Positions 46,465 through 53,806 of a DNA stretch of 64,000 bases are shown here, one piece after another; positions within the stretch are counted from its first letter, which is position 1; the number at the start of each line of letters is the position of its first letter. The notes below the pieces were generated by a model that had not been told where the DNA came from, searched no databases, and saw nothing but the letters and a program-made list of their open reading frames with translations. A program made the position numbers and the translations under genes. The stretch is from Streptomyces morookaense (GTDB lineage: Bacteria > Actinomycetota > Actinomycetes > Streptomycetales > Streptomycetaceae), in the NCBI RefSeq assembly GCF_013030945.1, contig NZ_JABBXF010000029.1:1-64000 (forward strand), written 5' to 3'.

Positions 46465-48179
46465 TACCCGGTGAGCGGGATCCGCCAGGTGAGGACCGTG
46501 CCGCCGCCGGGGCGCCCGGTGAACTCGAGTGCGCCGCCGTGCTGTTCGGCACGTTCGGCAAGGTTGCGCAGCCCGCTGCGCCGCCCGCCCTCGGGTATGC
46601 CGACACCGTTGTCGGCGACGGTCACCACCAGCTGCTCGCCGGTGTTGACGACGGACACGTCCACGGACGTCGCCTGCGCGTGCCGGGCCACGTTGGCCAG
46701 CGCCTCCTCCAGCACGGCGGCCGCGTCCTCGGCGGCCGCACGGGGCACCTGCGTGTCCAGCAGGCCTTCCATCCGCAGGCTCGGGGCGAAGCCCAGGATC
46801 CGGCCGGCCTCGCCCGTCTTCTGGACGACCCGGGTGCGCAGGCCGTGCTGGGGAGCGGCCTCCCTGGCCCGCAGGCCGAAGATCGCCGACCTGATGATCT
46901 TGATCGTCTCGTCCAGGTCGTCGACGGCCCGCCGGACGCGTTCCGACGCCTCGGCATGGTCGATGAACCGGTCGGCGCTCTGCAGCGTCATCCCGGTGGC
47001 GAACAGCCGCTGAATGGCCAGATCGTGCAGGTCACGGGCGATCCGGTCGCGGTCCTCGAGCAGCACCAGCTGCTCGGCGTCCGCGCGCCGCTCGGCCAGC
47101 TCCAGGGCCAGGGCCGCCTGCCCGGCGAACGAGAGCAGCGGCCCGGTCTCCTGCTCGGAGAAGCCCGGCCGGCCGCTGCCGCGTACCAGGAACAGCACGC
47201 CCCGCACCGTGGCACCCGACATGACCGGCACCGCCACCGCGGGCCCGAACCCGGCGAGGACCCGCGATGCCGCGACGGCGCGCGGATCCGCACCGATGTC
47301 ACGGCTGTGGACCGGCTCCCCGGCCTCGTACGCGGCACCCACCAGCGAGCCGTCGGCCGGCAGCACCAGACCGCGCAGCGCATCGGCCCGGGCGCCCACG
47401 GCGACCTCCACGGTCAGTGCGGAGTCCCCGTCCAGCGGCAGGGAGAACGTCGCCAGTTCCGCGCCCGTGATCTCCCTGGCCAGCTCGGCGATCAGGACCA
47501 TGACATCCGCCGACGGGCTGCCCGACATCAGGCTCGTGGTCACCTCGGCGCTCGCCCGCAGCCACCGCTCGCGCCGCGTGGACTCCTCGTACAGGCGGGC
47601 GTTGTCGATCGCCACGCCGGCGGCCACGGCGAGCGTGGAGAGCACCGCCTCGTCCTCGTCCTCGAAGTCCGCGCCACCGCGCTTCTCGGTGAGGTACAGG
47701 TTGCCGAAGACCTCGTCGCGCACCCGGATCGGCACCCCCAGGAAGCTGTGCATCGGCGGGTGGTTCGGCGGGAAGCCGTACGAGGCCGGGTGTTCGGAGA
47801 GCTTGGGCAGGCGCAGCGGCTCCGGGTGGCGGATCAGCTCGCCGAGGATGCCGTGCCCCTCCGGGAAGGGGCCGATGGCCTCGATCTGCCCGTCGGTCAG
47901 GCCCACGGTCAGGAACTGCGACAGCGTGCGGCCGTCCGGCCCGATCACGCCCAGGGCGCCGTACCGGGCGTCCACCAGCACGACGGCCGCCTCCACGATG
48001 CGCCGCAGCACATGTTCCAGGTCCAGCTCGCGCCCCACCGAGAGCACGGCCTCCAGCAGGCTGTGCACCCGGTCCCGGGTACCGCGTGCGGCGTCCAGCC
48101 GCGCCTGCAGCTCCTCCAGCAGCTCGTCCAGCCTGAGCTGCGGCAGCCGCACCGGCTCTTGCCCGGTGTTCCTCAACAC
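46464..48179 (-). CDS. DevS/DosT-like GAF-GAF histidine kinase (OsdK-like)
   Basis: About 571 residues, close to M. tuberculosis DevS (578). Two GAF domains (~50-198, ~215-365) precede a HisKA_3 dimerisation region and HATPase. The phospho-acceptor is His385 in DRDRIARDLHDLAIQRLF; the HATPase N-box and G-boxes are in ALANVARHAQA and ADNGVGIPEGG…GLRNLAERA. In GAF1, His140 in NHPPMHSFLGVP aligns with the haem-ligand His149 of DevS, and the Tyr 22 residues later (GNLYLTEK) matches Tyr171. This predicts a haem sensor of O2/NO/CO. GTG 48179 follows GGAGGAGG closely; a TTG at 48176 is the alternative. Partners are probably the two DevR-type regulators. Confidence 0.92.
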   Translation of the reverse strand: MLRNTGQEPVRLPQLRLDELLEELQARLDAARGTRDRVHSLLEAVLSVGRELDLEHVLRRIVEAAVVLVDARYGALGVIGPDGRTLSQFLTVGLTDGQIEAIGPFPEGHGILGELIRHPEPLRLPKLSEHPASYGFPPNHPPMHSFLGVPIRVRDEVFGNLYLTEKRGGADFEDEDEAVLSTLAVAAGVAIDNARLYEESTRRERWLRASAEVTTSLMSGSPSADVMVLIAELAREITGAELATFSLPLDGDSALTVEVAVGARADALRGLVLPADGSLVGAAYEAGEPVHSRDIGADPRAVAASRVLAGFGPAVAVPVMSGATVRGVLFLVRGSGRPGFSEQETGPLLSFAGQAALALELAERRADAEQLVLLEDRDRIARDLHDLAIQRLFATGMTLQSADRFIDHAEASERVRRAVDDLDETIKIIRSAIFGLRAREAAPQHGLRTRVVQKTGEAGRILGFAPSLRMEGLLDTQVPRAAAEDAAAVLEEALANVARHAQATSVDVSVVNTGEQLVVTVADNGVGIPEGGRRSGLRNLAERAEQHGGALEFTGRPGGGTVLTWRIPLTG

Positions 48180-48319
48180 GCCTCCTCCGACCCGTACCCG
48201 GCCCACCCCCCTGGTGCAACCGTACCGAGCCCCGGCGCAGGGAACGCCCCGGTATGCCCAAGATCTCCGGATGCCCGGCGGCGTGCCGGGCGGGCCGGGG
48301 CCCGGAATGCGCCCGGCGA

Positions 48320-48332
48320 GGGCCGTTCGCCC
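48320..48332. promoter_or_regulatory. Weak candidate box upstream of sensor kinase / cNMP gene
   Basis: GGGCCGTTCGCCC, partly matching the recurrent core. It lies 141 bases upstream of the kinase GTG. Confidence 0.3.
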
Positions 48333-48339
48333 TCGCATC

Positions 48340-48354
48340 GGGACCGGCCGGCCC
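48340..48354. promoter_or_regulatory. Candidate DevR/OsdR-type box upstream of the cNMP-domain gene
   Basis: GGGACCGGCCGGCCC, 92 bases upstream of the cNMP-domain gene ATG. It also lies in the divergent gap with the sensor kinase. Confidence 0.5.
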
Positions 48355-48445
48355 ACCCCGTGGGCACCGGCACCGGCGGAGGCTGGGGGCCGACGGAGGC
48401 ATCGGGCACGTGGTCGCGGGGCGACCGGGCAGGAGGAGCACAGCC

Positions 48446-48871
48446 ATGGCCAGGACCGGGGTTCTCGCCGCCCTCTCGGCGGACCAGGAGCGGCAGTTGA
48501 CGGCCCTCGCCCGCGAGGTGTCGTTCCCCGTCGGGACCCGCATCTTCGAGGAGGACGGCGAGGCGGACCGGTTCTGGGTCCTGCGCACGGGCACGGTCCA
48601 CCTCGACCTCCGGGTGCCGGGCCGCAGGCCCGCCGTCGTCGACAGCGTCGGACCCGGCGGGCTCCTCGGCTGGTCGTGGCTGTGCCCGCCGCACGAGTGG
48701 CACCTCGGCGCCGAAGCCGTCAGCCCCGTGCGGGCGTGGGAGTTCGAGGCGGCCCCGGTCCGCGCCCTGTGCGAGCGCGACCCGCTGCTCGACCACGCCC
48801 TGCTGACGCATGTCGCCACCGTCATCGGCCGCCGGCTCCGCGCGGCCCGTACGCGGCTGCTCGGCCCCTGA
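48446..48871 (+). CDS. Stand-alone cyclic-nucleotide-binding-domain protein
   Basis: This 141-residue protein consists of a single Crp-type cNMP domain: ALSADQERQLTALAREVSFPVGTRIFEEDGEADRFWVLRTGTVHLDL, then GPGGLLGWSWLCPPHEWHLGAEAVSPVRAWEFEAAPVRALCERDPLL. It stops before the helix-turn-helix that Crp/FNR regulators carry, so it cannot bind DNA in that way. The usual phosphate-binding cassette Arg-Ser is not evident, so its ligand may not be cAMP. Start ATG 48446 has AGGAGGAG upstream. It may act as a partner or ligand sensor for nearby stress proteins. No specific role is known. Confidence 0.8.
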   Translation: MARTGVLAALSADQERQLTALAREVSFPVGTRIFEEDGEADRFWVLRTGTVHLDLRVPGRRPAVVDSVGPGGLLGWSWLCPPHEWHLGAEAVSPVRAWEFEAAPVRALCERDPLLDHALLTHVATVIGRRLRAARTRLLGP

Positions 48872-48922
48872 GGCGCGGATTCCCGCTCGCCCGGGGCCGG
48901 TTGCGGCCGAAGAGCGCCCAAC

Positions 48923-48936
48923 AGGCCCTCCGGACA
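48923..48936. promoter_or_regulatory. Weak candidate DevR/OsdR-type box upstream of stress protein copy 2
   Basis: AGGCCCTCCGGACA; its reverse complement matches 10 of 14 positions of GGTCCGAAGGTCCC. It lies 86 bases upstream of the ATG at 49022, the same distance seen at stronger sites. Confidence 0.3.
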
Positions 48937-49021
48937 AGGCCGGTGGCCTCTGGCGCCCTGGCGCGACACGGCCGATGGTGGGAACGAACCGGCACAGCAG
49001 GACCTGGAGGCGGTGGCAACA

Positions 49022-49834
49022 ATGGACCTTCCCGTCGTCGTGGGAACCGACGGATCCCGTGCGAGTCTGGAGGCGGTGGACTGGGCGGCCGACGCGGCCG
49101 TCCTCCGCGAACTGCCCCTGTGGATCGTCCATGCAGGCTCGGACGGTACGCGCTCCGGACGTTCCGCGGCACGGGCCGAGGAGGTCTGCGACCTCGCTGC
49201 CGAGCGTGCCGCGCTGCGCTCCTCCCGGCTCAAGGTGACGGCCGAATCCGTGTGGGGCGCGGCCACCATGGCCCTGCTGGAGGCCTCGCACGGCGCGTCC
49301 CTCGTCGTCGTCGGACACCGCGGACAGGGCGGAGGGGTGACCTCGCTGTTCCTGGGCCCGGTGGCCACGGCGGTCGCGGCCCACGCGCACTGTCCGGCCG
49401 TGGTCGTCCGCGGCCGCCCGGACAACGTCCACGGCCGCACCCACCGGATCACCGTGGGGATCAGCAGGCAGCACCCGGAGGAATCGGCCGTGTCCTTCGC
49501 CTTCGCCGAGGCGGCGCTGCGGCGGTGCGAGGTGGAAACGGTGTTCGCCTGGTCCGGCACCGGCGGTGACCCGCGGGACGCGGGCCGGCTGCGGCGCGAA
49601 CACGCCACCGACGAGGCGCTGCGGTCGGCGACCCGGGCCCACCCCGGCGTGCCCCTGCTGGCGTACCCCGTCGGGGGGCCGACGCACACGGCCCTGCTCC
49701 GGGCCTCCGCCGCGTCGGACCTGCTCGTGCTGGGCGCACGCCCGCACGGCTCCCCCGGGCCCCGGCTGGGCGTGGTGAACGGCACGGTGCTCCAGCACGC
49801 GCACTGCCCGGTCGCTGTCGTCCCGCGCTGGTGA
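49022..49834 (+). CDS. Tandem universal stress protein, copy 2
   Basis: This 270-residue protein has two Usp domains: PVVVGTDGSRASLEAVDWAADAAVLRE … GHRGQGGGVTSLFLGPVATAVAAHAHCPAVVV, then RITVGISRQHPEESAVSFAFAEAAL … LLVLGARPHGSPGPRLGVVNGTVLQHAHCPVAVV. It belongs to a different branch from the other two copies, with the HCPV ending common in DosR-regulon Usp proteins. The first domain has a GxRGxGG-type ATP loop. ATG 49022 lies 11 bases after GGAGG; an in-frame GTG at 49013 is too close to that site. It converges with the PPK2 gene, nine bases away. Confidence 0.88.
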   Translation: MDLPVVVGTDGSRASLEAVDWAADAAVLRELPLWIVHAGSDGTRSGRSAARAEEVCDLAAERAALRSSRLKVTAESVWGAATMALLEASHGASLVVVGHRGQGGGVTSLFLGPVATAVAAHAHCPAVVVRGRPDNVHGRTHRITVGISRQHPEESAVSFAFAEAALRRCEVETVFAWSGTGGDPRDAGRLRREHATDEALRSATRAHPGVPLLAYPVGGPTHTALLRASAASDLLVLGARPHGSPGPRLGVVNGTVLQHAHCPVAVVPRW

Positions 49835-49843
49835 GCCGTCTGC

Positions 49844-50656
49844 TCACCGGGGCAGCTCGGCCGACCGGTCGGGGACGAACGTCTGGAGGTCCCGGGAGGG
49901 CCGCTGGTAGCCGGTGGAGGGCGGGCGGGGCGGGAGTTCGAGGTCGGGCCGGGGGACGTCGTGGTACGGAACCGTCGAGAGCAGGTGGGCGATCATATTG
50001 ATGCGGGCCGCGCGCTTGTCGTCGCCCTCGACGACGTACCAGGGCGCCTCGGGGATGTCGGTGTGCGCGAACATCTCGTCCTTGGCCCGGGAGTAGGCCT
50101 CCCAGCGGGTGATCGACTCCAGGTCCATCGCCGACAGCTTCCAGCGCCGCGTCGGATCCTCCAGCCTGCTGCGGAACCGCTGCTCCTGCACCTCGTCGCT
50201 CACCGAGAACCAGTACTTGCGCAACAGGATCCCGTCCTCGACGAGGAGCCGCTCGAAGACCGGGCACTGGCGCAGGAACCGCGCGTGCTCCGCCTCCGTG
50301 CAGAAGCCCATGACGCGCTCGACGCCGGCGCGGTTGTACCAGCTGCGGTCGAACAGCACGATCTCCCCCGCGGCCGGCAACTCGGCCGCGTAGCGCTGGA
50401 AATACCACTGCGTGCGCTCCCGGTCGTTCGGCACGGGCAGTGCGGCGATCCGGGCGACCCGCGGATTCAGCCGCTCGGTGACCCGCCGGATCGCGCCGCC
50501 CTTGCCCGCCGCGTCGCGGCCCTCGAAGACCACGACGAGCCGCTCGCCCTCCGCCCGTACCCACTCCTGCAGCGTGACCAGCTCGGCCTGGAGCCGGCGC
50601 AGCTCCCGCTTGTAGGCCCGGCCCGGCAGGTGCTCCGGCCGTTTGTTCCCGGTCAC
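49844..50656 (-). CDS. ppk2: Polyphosphate kinase 2 family protein
   Basis: This 270-residue PPK2 enzyme has Walker A in FEGRDAAGKGGAI, Walker B in EIVLFDRSWYNRAGVERVMGF, and the lid region WKLSAMDLESITRWEAYSRAKDEMFAHTD. Class I PPK2 enzymes phosphorylate NDPs with polyphosphate, and can buffer ATP/GTP when respiration is limited. Start is uncertain: GTG 50656 has GGGAGG at good distance, while GTG 50665 is nine bases longer but overlaps that site. It lies 34 bases after the PNPOx-like gene and is probably co-transcribed. Confidence 0.9.
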   Translation of the reverse strand: MTGNKRPEHLPGRAYKRELRRLQAELVTLQEWVRAEGERLVVVFEGRDAAGKGGAIRRVTERLNPRVARIAALPVPNDRERTQWYFQRYAAELPAAGEIVLFDRSWYNRAGVERVMGFCTEAEHARFLRQCPVFERLLVEDGILLRKYWFSVSDEVQEQRFRSRLEDPTRRWKLSAMDLESITRWEAYSRAKDEMFAHTDIPEAPWYVVEGDDKRAARINMIAHLLSTVPYHDVPRPDLELPPRPPSTGYQRPSRDLQTFVPDRSAELPR

Positions 50657-50690
50657 TGCCGCCACCTCCCGTGTGCCCTCCGCCGCCGCG

Positions 50691-51122
50691 TCAGCGGATG
50701 CGGCAGCCGGTGACCATGTCCAGGCTGATGCTGATCACGTGGTCCATCTCCTCGCCTATCCACGGTTCGAGCGCCGCCCGGTAGTGCCGCTGCAGGGCGG
50801 GGTCCCGCACCAGGTGCGCCTCGCCGGTGACCACGACGCTCCAGCCGGTGCACTTCTCAGTGTCGAACTCGTCGGCTTCGTACGCCACCACGGCCCCGTC
50901 CCGGGCCGGGCCGAGCATGGCGGCACCGGTGTGGGTCCGGATGATGATCTGGTCGTCCAGGAGGACGTGGTTGACCGGCCGGATCGCGGGCAGCGCCTGG
51001 TGGCTGAAGACCAGGCGGCCGATCCGTGCGCCGTCGAGGAGCTCCAGCGCCTCCTGCCGGGAGAGCTCCGCCGGGGCCGGCGGACCCGGCCGGGAGTCGT
51101 CGGGGGTGGAAATCCGTGCCAT
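50691..51122 (-). CDS. Pyridoxamine 5'-phosphate oxidase-like (split-barrel) protein
   Basis: This 143-residue split-barrel flavin-binding-type protein starts near residue 20 with LSRQEALELLDGARIGRLVFSHQALPAIRPVNHVLLDDQIIIRTHTG, then GWSVVVTGEAHLV, a pattern seen in PNPOx-like proteins. Similar proteins are in the DosR regulon of M. tuberculosis. Ligand (FMN, F420 or haem) cannot be set from sequence. ATG 51122 has no strong ribosome site. A DevR-type box (GGGCTGAACGGCCC) lies 37 bases upstream. It is divergent from the Rv1733c-like gene. Confidence 0.83.
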   Translation of the reverse strand: MARISTPDDSRPGPPAPAELSRQEALELLDGARIGRLVFSHQALPAIRPVNHVLLDDQIIIRTHTGAAMLGPARDGAVVAYEADEFDTEKCTGWSVVVTGEAHLVRDPALQRHYRAALEPWIGEEMDHVISISLDMVTGCRIR

Positions 51123-51158
51123 GCGACCAGTCAGGCACGGCCCGCGCCGGTCCGGCTA

Positions 51159-51172
51159 GGGCTGAACGGCCC
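51159..51172. promoter_or_regulatory. Candidate DevR/OsdR-type box upstream of PNPOx-like gene
   Basis: GGGCTGAACGGCCC, 37-50 bases upstream of the ATG. It is nearly identical to the box before narK. Confidence 0.55.
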
Positions 51173-51264
51173 CGGGGAGAGGCCGCCCGGCCGCGGGGCC
51201 GGGCCGGTGTCCCGGCCCGTTCGCCTGCGCCGCCCATGGTGGTAGGCCCGGTGCCCGCCGGACA

Positions 51265-51280
51265 GGGACCGTTCGGTCCC
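51265..51280. promoter_or_regulatory. Strongest palindrome of the recurrent box family
   Basis: GGGACCGTTCGGTCCC: 7-bp arms match perfectly around a central TT. It sits mid-way in the divergent gap, 143 bases before the PNPOx-like gene and 121 bases before the Rv1733c-like gene. Confidence 0.65.
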
Positions 51281-51307
51281 CGGCCACCGCCCGCGCGGCC
51301 CCACCGC

Positions 51308-51321
51308 AGGCCCTTCGGCCC
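51308..51321. promoter_or_regulatory. Candidate DevR/OsdR-type box upstream of Rv1733c-like gene
   Basis: AGGCCCTTCGGCCC, 12 of 14 positions identical to GGGACCTTCGGCCC, 80-93 bases upstream of the ATG. Confidence 0.55.
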
Positions 51322-51337
51322 CGTGACCGCGCCCTCC

Positions 51338-51351
51338 CGGTCGGCCGACCG
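51338..51351. promoter_or_regulatory. Perfect palindrome upstream of Rv1733c-like gene
   Basis: CGGTCGGCCGACCG, a perfect 14-bp palindrome 50 bases upstream of the ATG. It differs in sequence from the main box family and may be a separate operator or a weak third site. Confidence 0.4.
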
Positions 51352-51400
51352 TGGACTCGCACGAGCCGGACAGGACGACTGCCGCTCAGGGAGGCACAGG

Positions 51401-52003
51401 ATGAACGTACGAGGCACCTCCCGCCCGCGAGGGCCACTCCCGCACCGCTTCCGCCTGCGGGCGGCCAACCCGCTGCGACGGCGTTCCGACCGCTGCCAGT
51501 CGTGGCTCGGCACCTGTCTCCTGCTGCTCCTGATCCTCGCCGTGCCGACGGTCCCGGTCCTGGTCGCCCAGGACGTCTACGCGTCCGAGATGCGCACGCT
51601 GCACGCGCAGTCGGCACAGCGACACCGGATCGCCGCGCGCGTCACCGCGGACGCACAGGGCTCCTCCGCCGGGGACAGCCTGCAACGGGCACCCGTCCGC
51701 TGGACGGATGCGACGGGTGCGGCACGGACCGGCACTGCGGACGTCCCCGCAGGATCGGCCAAGGGCGACAGGGTCTCGATCTGGGTGGACCGCGCGGGAC
51801 GGCCGGCGAAGCCGCCGATGCGGCGCGAGGAGGCGCTGACGGCCGGCTGGTTCGCCGCGTGCCTGACAGGGGCGGGACTCGTCCTCGTGTACTGCGGCGC
51901 CCGCGCGGCGCTCGTCGGGATGCTGAACCGCCGGCGGTACGCCCGCTGGGAAGCGGAGTGGGAGGCGGTGGAGCCGCGGTGGTCGGGGCGGTCGCGCGGG
52001 TGA
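51401..52003 (+). CDS. Rv1733c-like two-pass membrane protein
   Basis: This 200-residue protein has the layout of M. tuberculosis Rv1733c, a DosR-regulated antigen: an Arg-rich N-terminus (RPRGPLPHRFRLRAANPLRRRSDRC), a first membrane helix (SWLGTCLLLLLILAVPTVPVLVAQ, ~39-62), an extracytoplasmic domain of about 90 residues, and a second helix (AGWFAACLTGAGLVLVYCGARAALVGML). Cytoplasmic basic tail follows. Function is not known. ATG 51401 has GGGAGG upstream. Up to three operator-like sites precede it. Confidence 0.82.
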   Translation: MNVRGTSRPRGPLPHRFRLRAANPLRRRSDRCQSWLGTCLLLLLILAVPTVPVLVAQDVYASEMRTLHAQSAQRHRIAARVTADAQGSSAGDSLQRAPVRWTDATGAARTGTADVPAGSAKGDRVSIWVDRAGRPAKPPMRREEALTAGWFAACLTGAGLVLVYCGARAALVGMLNRRRYARWEAEWEAVEPRWSGRSRG

Positions 52004-52026
52004 CGGAGCCACGCGGTGCCGGGGCC

Positions 52027-52914
52027 TCAGCCGGTCGGGACGAGGACCACCGGGCAGTGCGCGTGGTGCAGCACCGCATGAGTGACCGGCCCCAGTTGGA
52101 GGCCGAGGCGGCTGCTCGCGCGGTGGGCGGCGATGACGACGACGTCCGCCTCCCTGCTCGCCTCGGTCAGGGCATGGCCGGCCCCCGTGCACAGGGCCTC
52201 GGTGCGGACGCGGACACCGGGGTACGCGTCGCGCAAGGGTGCGACCGCGAACTCCGGAACGGCTTCGGCCGCCTTCGCCAGTACGCGCACGTCGTCGCGG
52301 AAGAGCGGTCCCGGGGGCTGCGTGCCGGGCGAGGCGGGGTACTGCCAGGCGTGCAGCACCCGCAGGTCCGCGCCGAGCCGTACCGCTTCCTCGAAGCCGA
52401 AGCGCAGGGCGTCGGTGTCGGCGTCGGACTCGACGCCGACGAGGACGCTCCTGCGCGTGCCCCGCACGTCGTCGCGGACGACGAGCAGGGGGCTCGTGGT
52501 GTGGGCGGCCACCCGCAGGGTGACCGAGCCCAGCAGGAGCCCGGCGAATCCGCCGTGGCCCCGGCTGCCGAGCACGGTCAGACAGGCGGAGTGCCCGGAC
52601 CGGACGAGTGCGCGGGCGGGCGCTTCGACGGTCAGGGTGGGGGTCACGGACAGGCCGGGGGCGCGCCTGTGGACCCGTATGACGGCCCGCTTCATGGCCA
52701 GCCCTGCCTGTTCGTGGAGGACTTGGCCGTCCCCGCACCTCATCACGGACTCGGGGACCAGGTTCCTTCCCCAGGGCCAGCCGCACAGGACCTCCAGCCC
52801 GGTGCCGCGGCGCGCGGCTTCGTCGGCGGCACGGTCCAGGGCTCGCAGGGAATGCTCGGAACCGTCGTAGCCGACGAGGACCCGGCCCTGCCGGGGAGTT
52901 GCCGTACGGGACAC
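52027..52914 (-). CDS. Tandem universal stress protein, copy 3
   Basis: This 295-residue protein closely resembles copy 1 at 44652-45554 along both Usp domains: [54 protein letters not shown], then [22 protein letters not shown] and [23 protein letters not shown]. The shared CGWPWGR and VLHAW blocks show recent duplication within the island. GTG 52914 has GGAG upstream. It follows the CBS-BON gene by 18 bases in the same direction, so the two form an operon. Confidence 0.9.
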   Translation of the reverse strand: MSRTATPRQGRVLVGYDGSEHSLRALDRAADEAARRGTGLEVLCGWPWGRNLVPESVMRCGDGQVLHEQAGLAMKRAVIRVHRRAPGLSVTPTLTVEAPARALVRSGHSACLTVLGSRGHGGFAGLLLGSVTLRVAAHTTSPLLVVRDDVRGTRRSVLVGVESDADTDALRFGFEEAVRLGADLRVLHAWQYPASPGTQPPGPLFRDDVRVLAKAAEAVPEFAVAPLRDAYPGVRVRTEALCTGAGHALTEASREADVVVIAAHRASSRLGLQLGPVTHAVLHHAHCPVVLVPTG

Positions 52915-52932
52915 GATGTGCTCCTTCAGGTC

Positions 52933-53625
52933 TCAGAACTGGGGTCCGACGACGGGCGGTTCGGGGATCCGGCGCCCGGCCGGGGGCGCGTCGAGGCGCA
53001 GTTCGACGTTGACGACGCCTGCCACGGCCCGTACCAGCCGGGCCATGACCGGCACCATGGCCGGGTCGGGAAGCCGTCCGGTCACGGTGACCACCCCTTC
53101 CGTCACCGCCACCTCGGCCGTGGGCCTGCTGTTGCGGAAGAAGTGGCCCACGATCTCGTCCTGCACCTCGCGGGCGATGTCCTCGTCGTCGCGCAGGTAG
53201 ACCCTGAGCAGGTCGCTGCGGCTGACGATGCCCGTCAGCCGCCCGTTCCCGTCCACGACGGGAAGCCGTTTGACGCCCTTGCGGGCCATCAGGCGCGCGG
53301 CCTCCGCCAGGGTCGCGTGTCCGCCGATGGTGACGGCGGGGGTGCTCATCAGCTCCCCGGCCGTCCCGGCCCCGGCCTTGACCAGGTCGTCCAGGTGGCG
53401 CAGCTGCTCGATGCGGGAGGGGTCGCAGTCCTTGAACTGCTGTTTGGGCAGCAGGTCGGCCTCGGAGACCATGCCGACGACGTGTCCTTCGCCCTCGACC
53501 ACCGGTACGGCGCTCACCTTCCACTGTGCGAGCGTCCTGATGATTTCCTTGTAGGCGGCGCTGCGGCTGACCGCCACGACCGTCTGCGTCATCACATCGC
53601 CGACCGTGCACGGAGTGTCCTTCAT
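52933..53625 (-). CDS. CBS-pair and BON domain protein, copy 2
   Basis: This 230-residue protein has CBS 1 (TVGDVMTQTVVAVSRSAAYKEIIRTLAQWKVSAVPVVE … VGMVSEADLL), CBS 2 (ELMSTPAVTIGGHATLAEAARLMARKGVKRLPVVD … TGIVSRSDLLRVYL) and a BON-like C-terminus (AEVAVTEGVVTVTGRLP). It has the same plan as the protein at 40827-41441 with a longer inter-CBS loop containing KQQFKDCDPSRIEQL. Adenine nucleotide sensing is the likely role. ATG 53625 has GGGAGG upstream. Confidence 0.88.
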   Translation of the reverse strand: MKDTPCTVGDVMTQTVVAVSRSAAYKEIIRTLAQWKVSAVPVVEGEGHVVGMVSEADLLPKQQFKDCDPSRIEQLRHLDDLVKAGAGTAGELMSTPAVTIGGHATLAEAARLMARKGVKRLPVVDGNGRLTGIVSRSDLLRVYLRDDEDIAREVQDEIVGHFFRNSRPTAEVAVTEGVVTVTGRLPDPAMVPVMARLVRAVAGVVNVELRLDAPPAGRRIPEPPVVGPQF

Positions 53626-53672
53626 CGTGGCCTCCCTCTCCGACCTCTGCGATGCCGGAGTTCACCGGCGCT

Positions 53673-53686
53673 CCCACATTCGGCCC
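53673..53686. promoter_or_regulatory. Weak candidate DevR/OsdR-type box upstream of CBS-BON copy 2
   Basis: CCCACATTCGGCCC, 10 of 14 positions as in GGGACCTTCGGCCC, 48 bases upstream of the ATG at 53625. Confidence 0.3.
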
Positions 53687-53806
53687 GGCGGGCGGCTCCG
53701 GCCATGTGCCGATGGGCCCTGCCCGGCGGGCTGCCCGGCCCCGCCGCGAAGCCCGGCACACGGCCCGGTCAAAAACATGCAGCAGGCGTTCAACTTCCTT
53801 CTTCGT

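Noticed and set aside
48446..48871. Crp/FNR transcription factor
   Set aside because: The reading frame ends at residue 141 before any helix-turn-helix. No frameshifted HTH continues downstream before the next gene.
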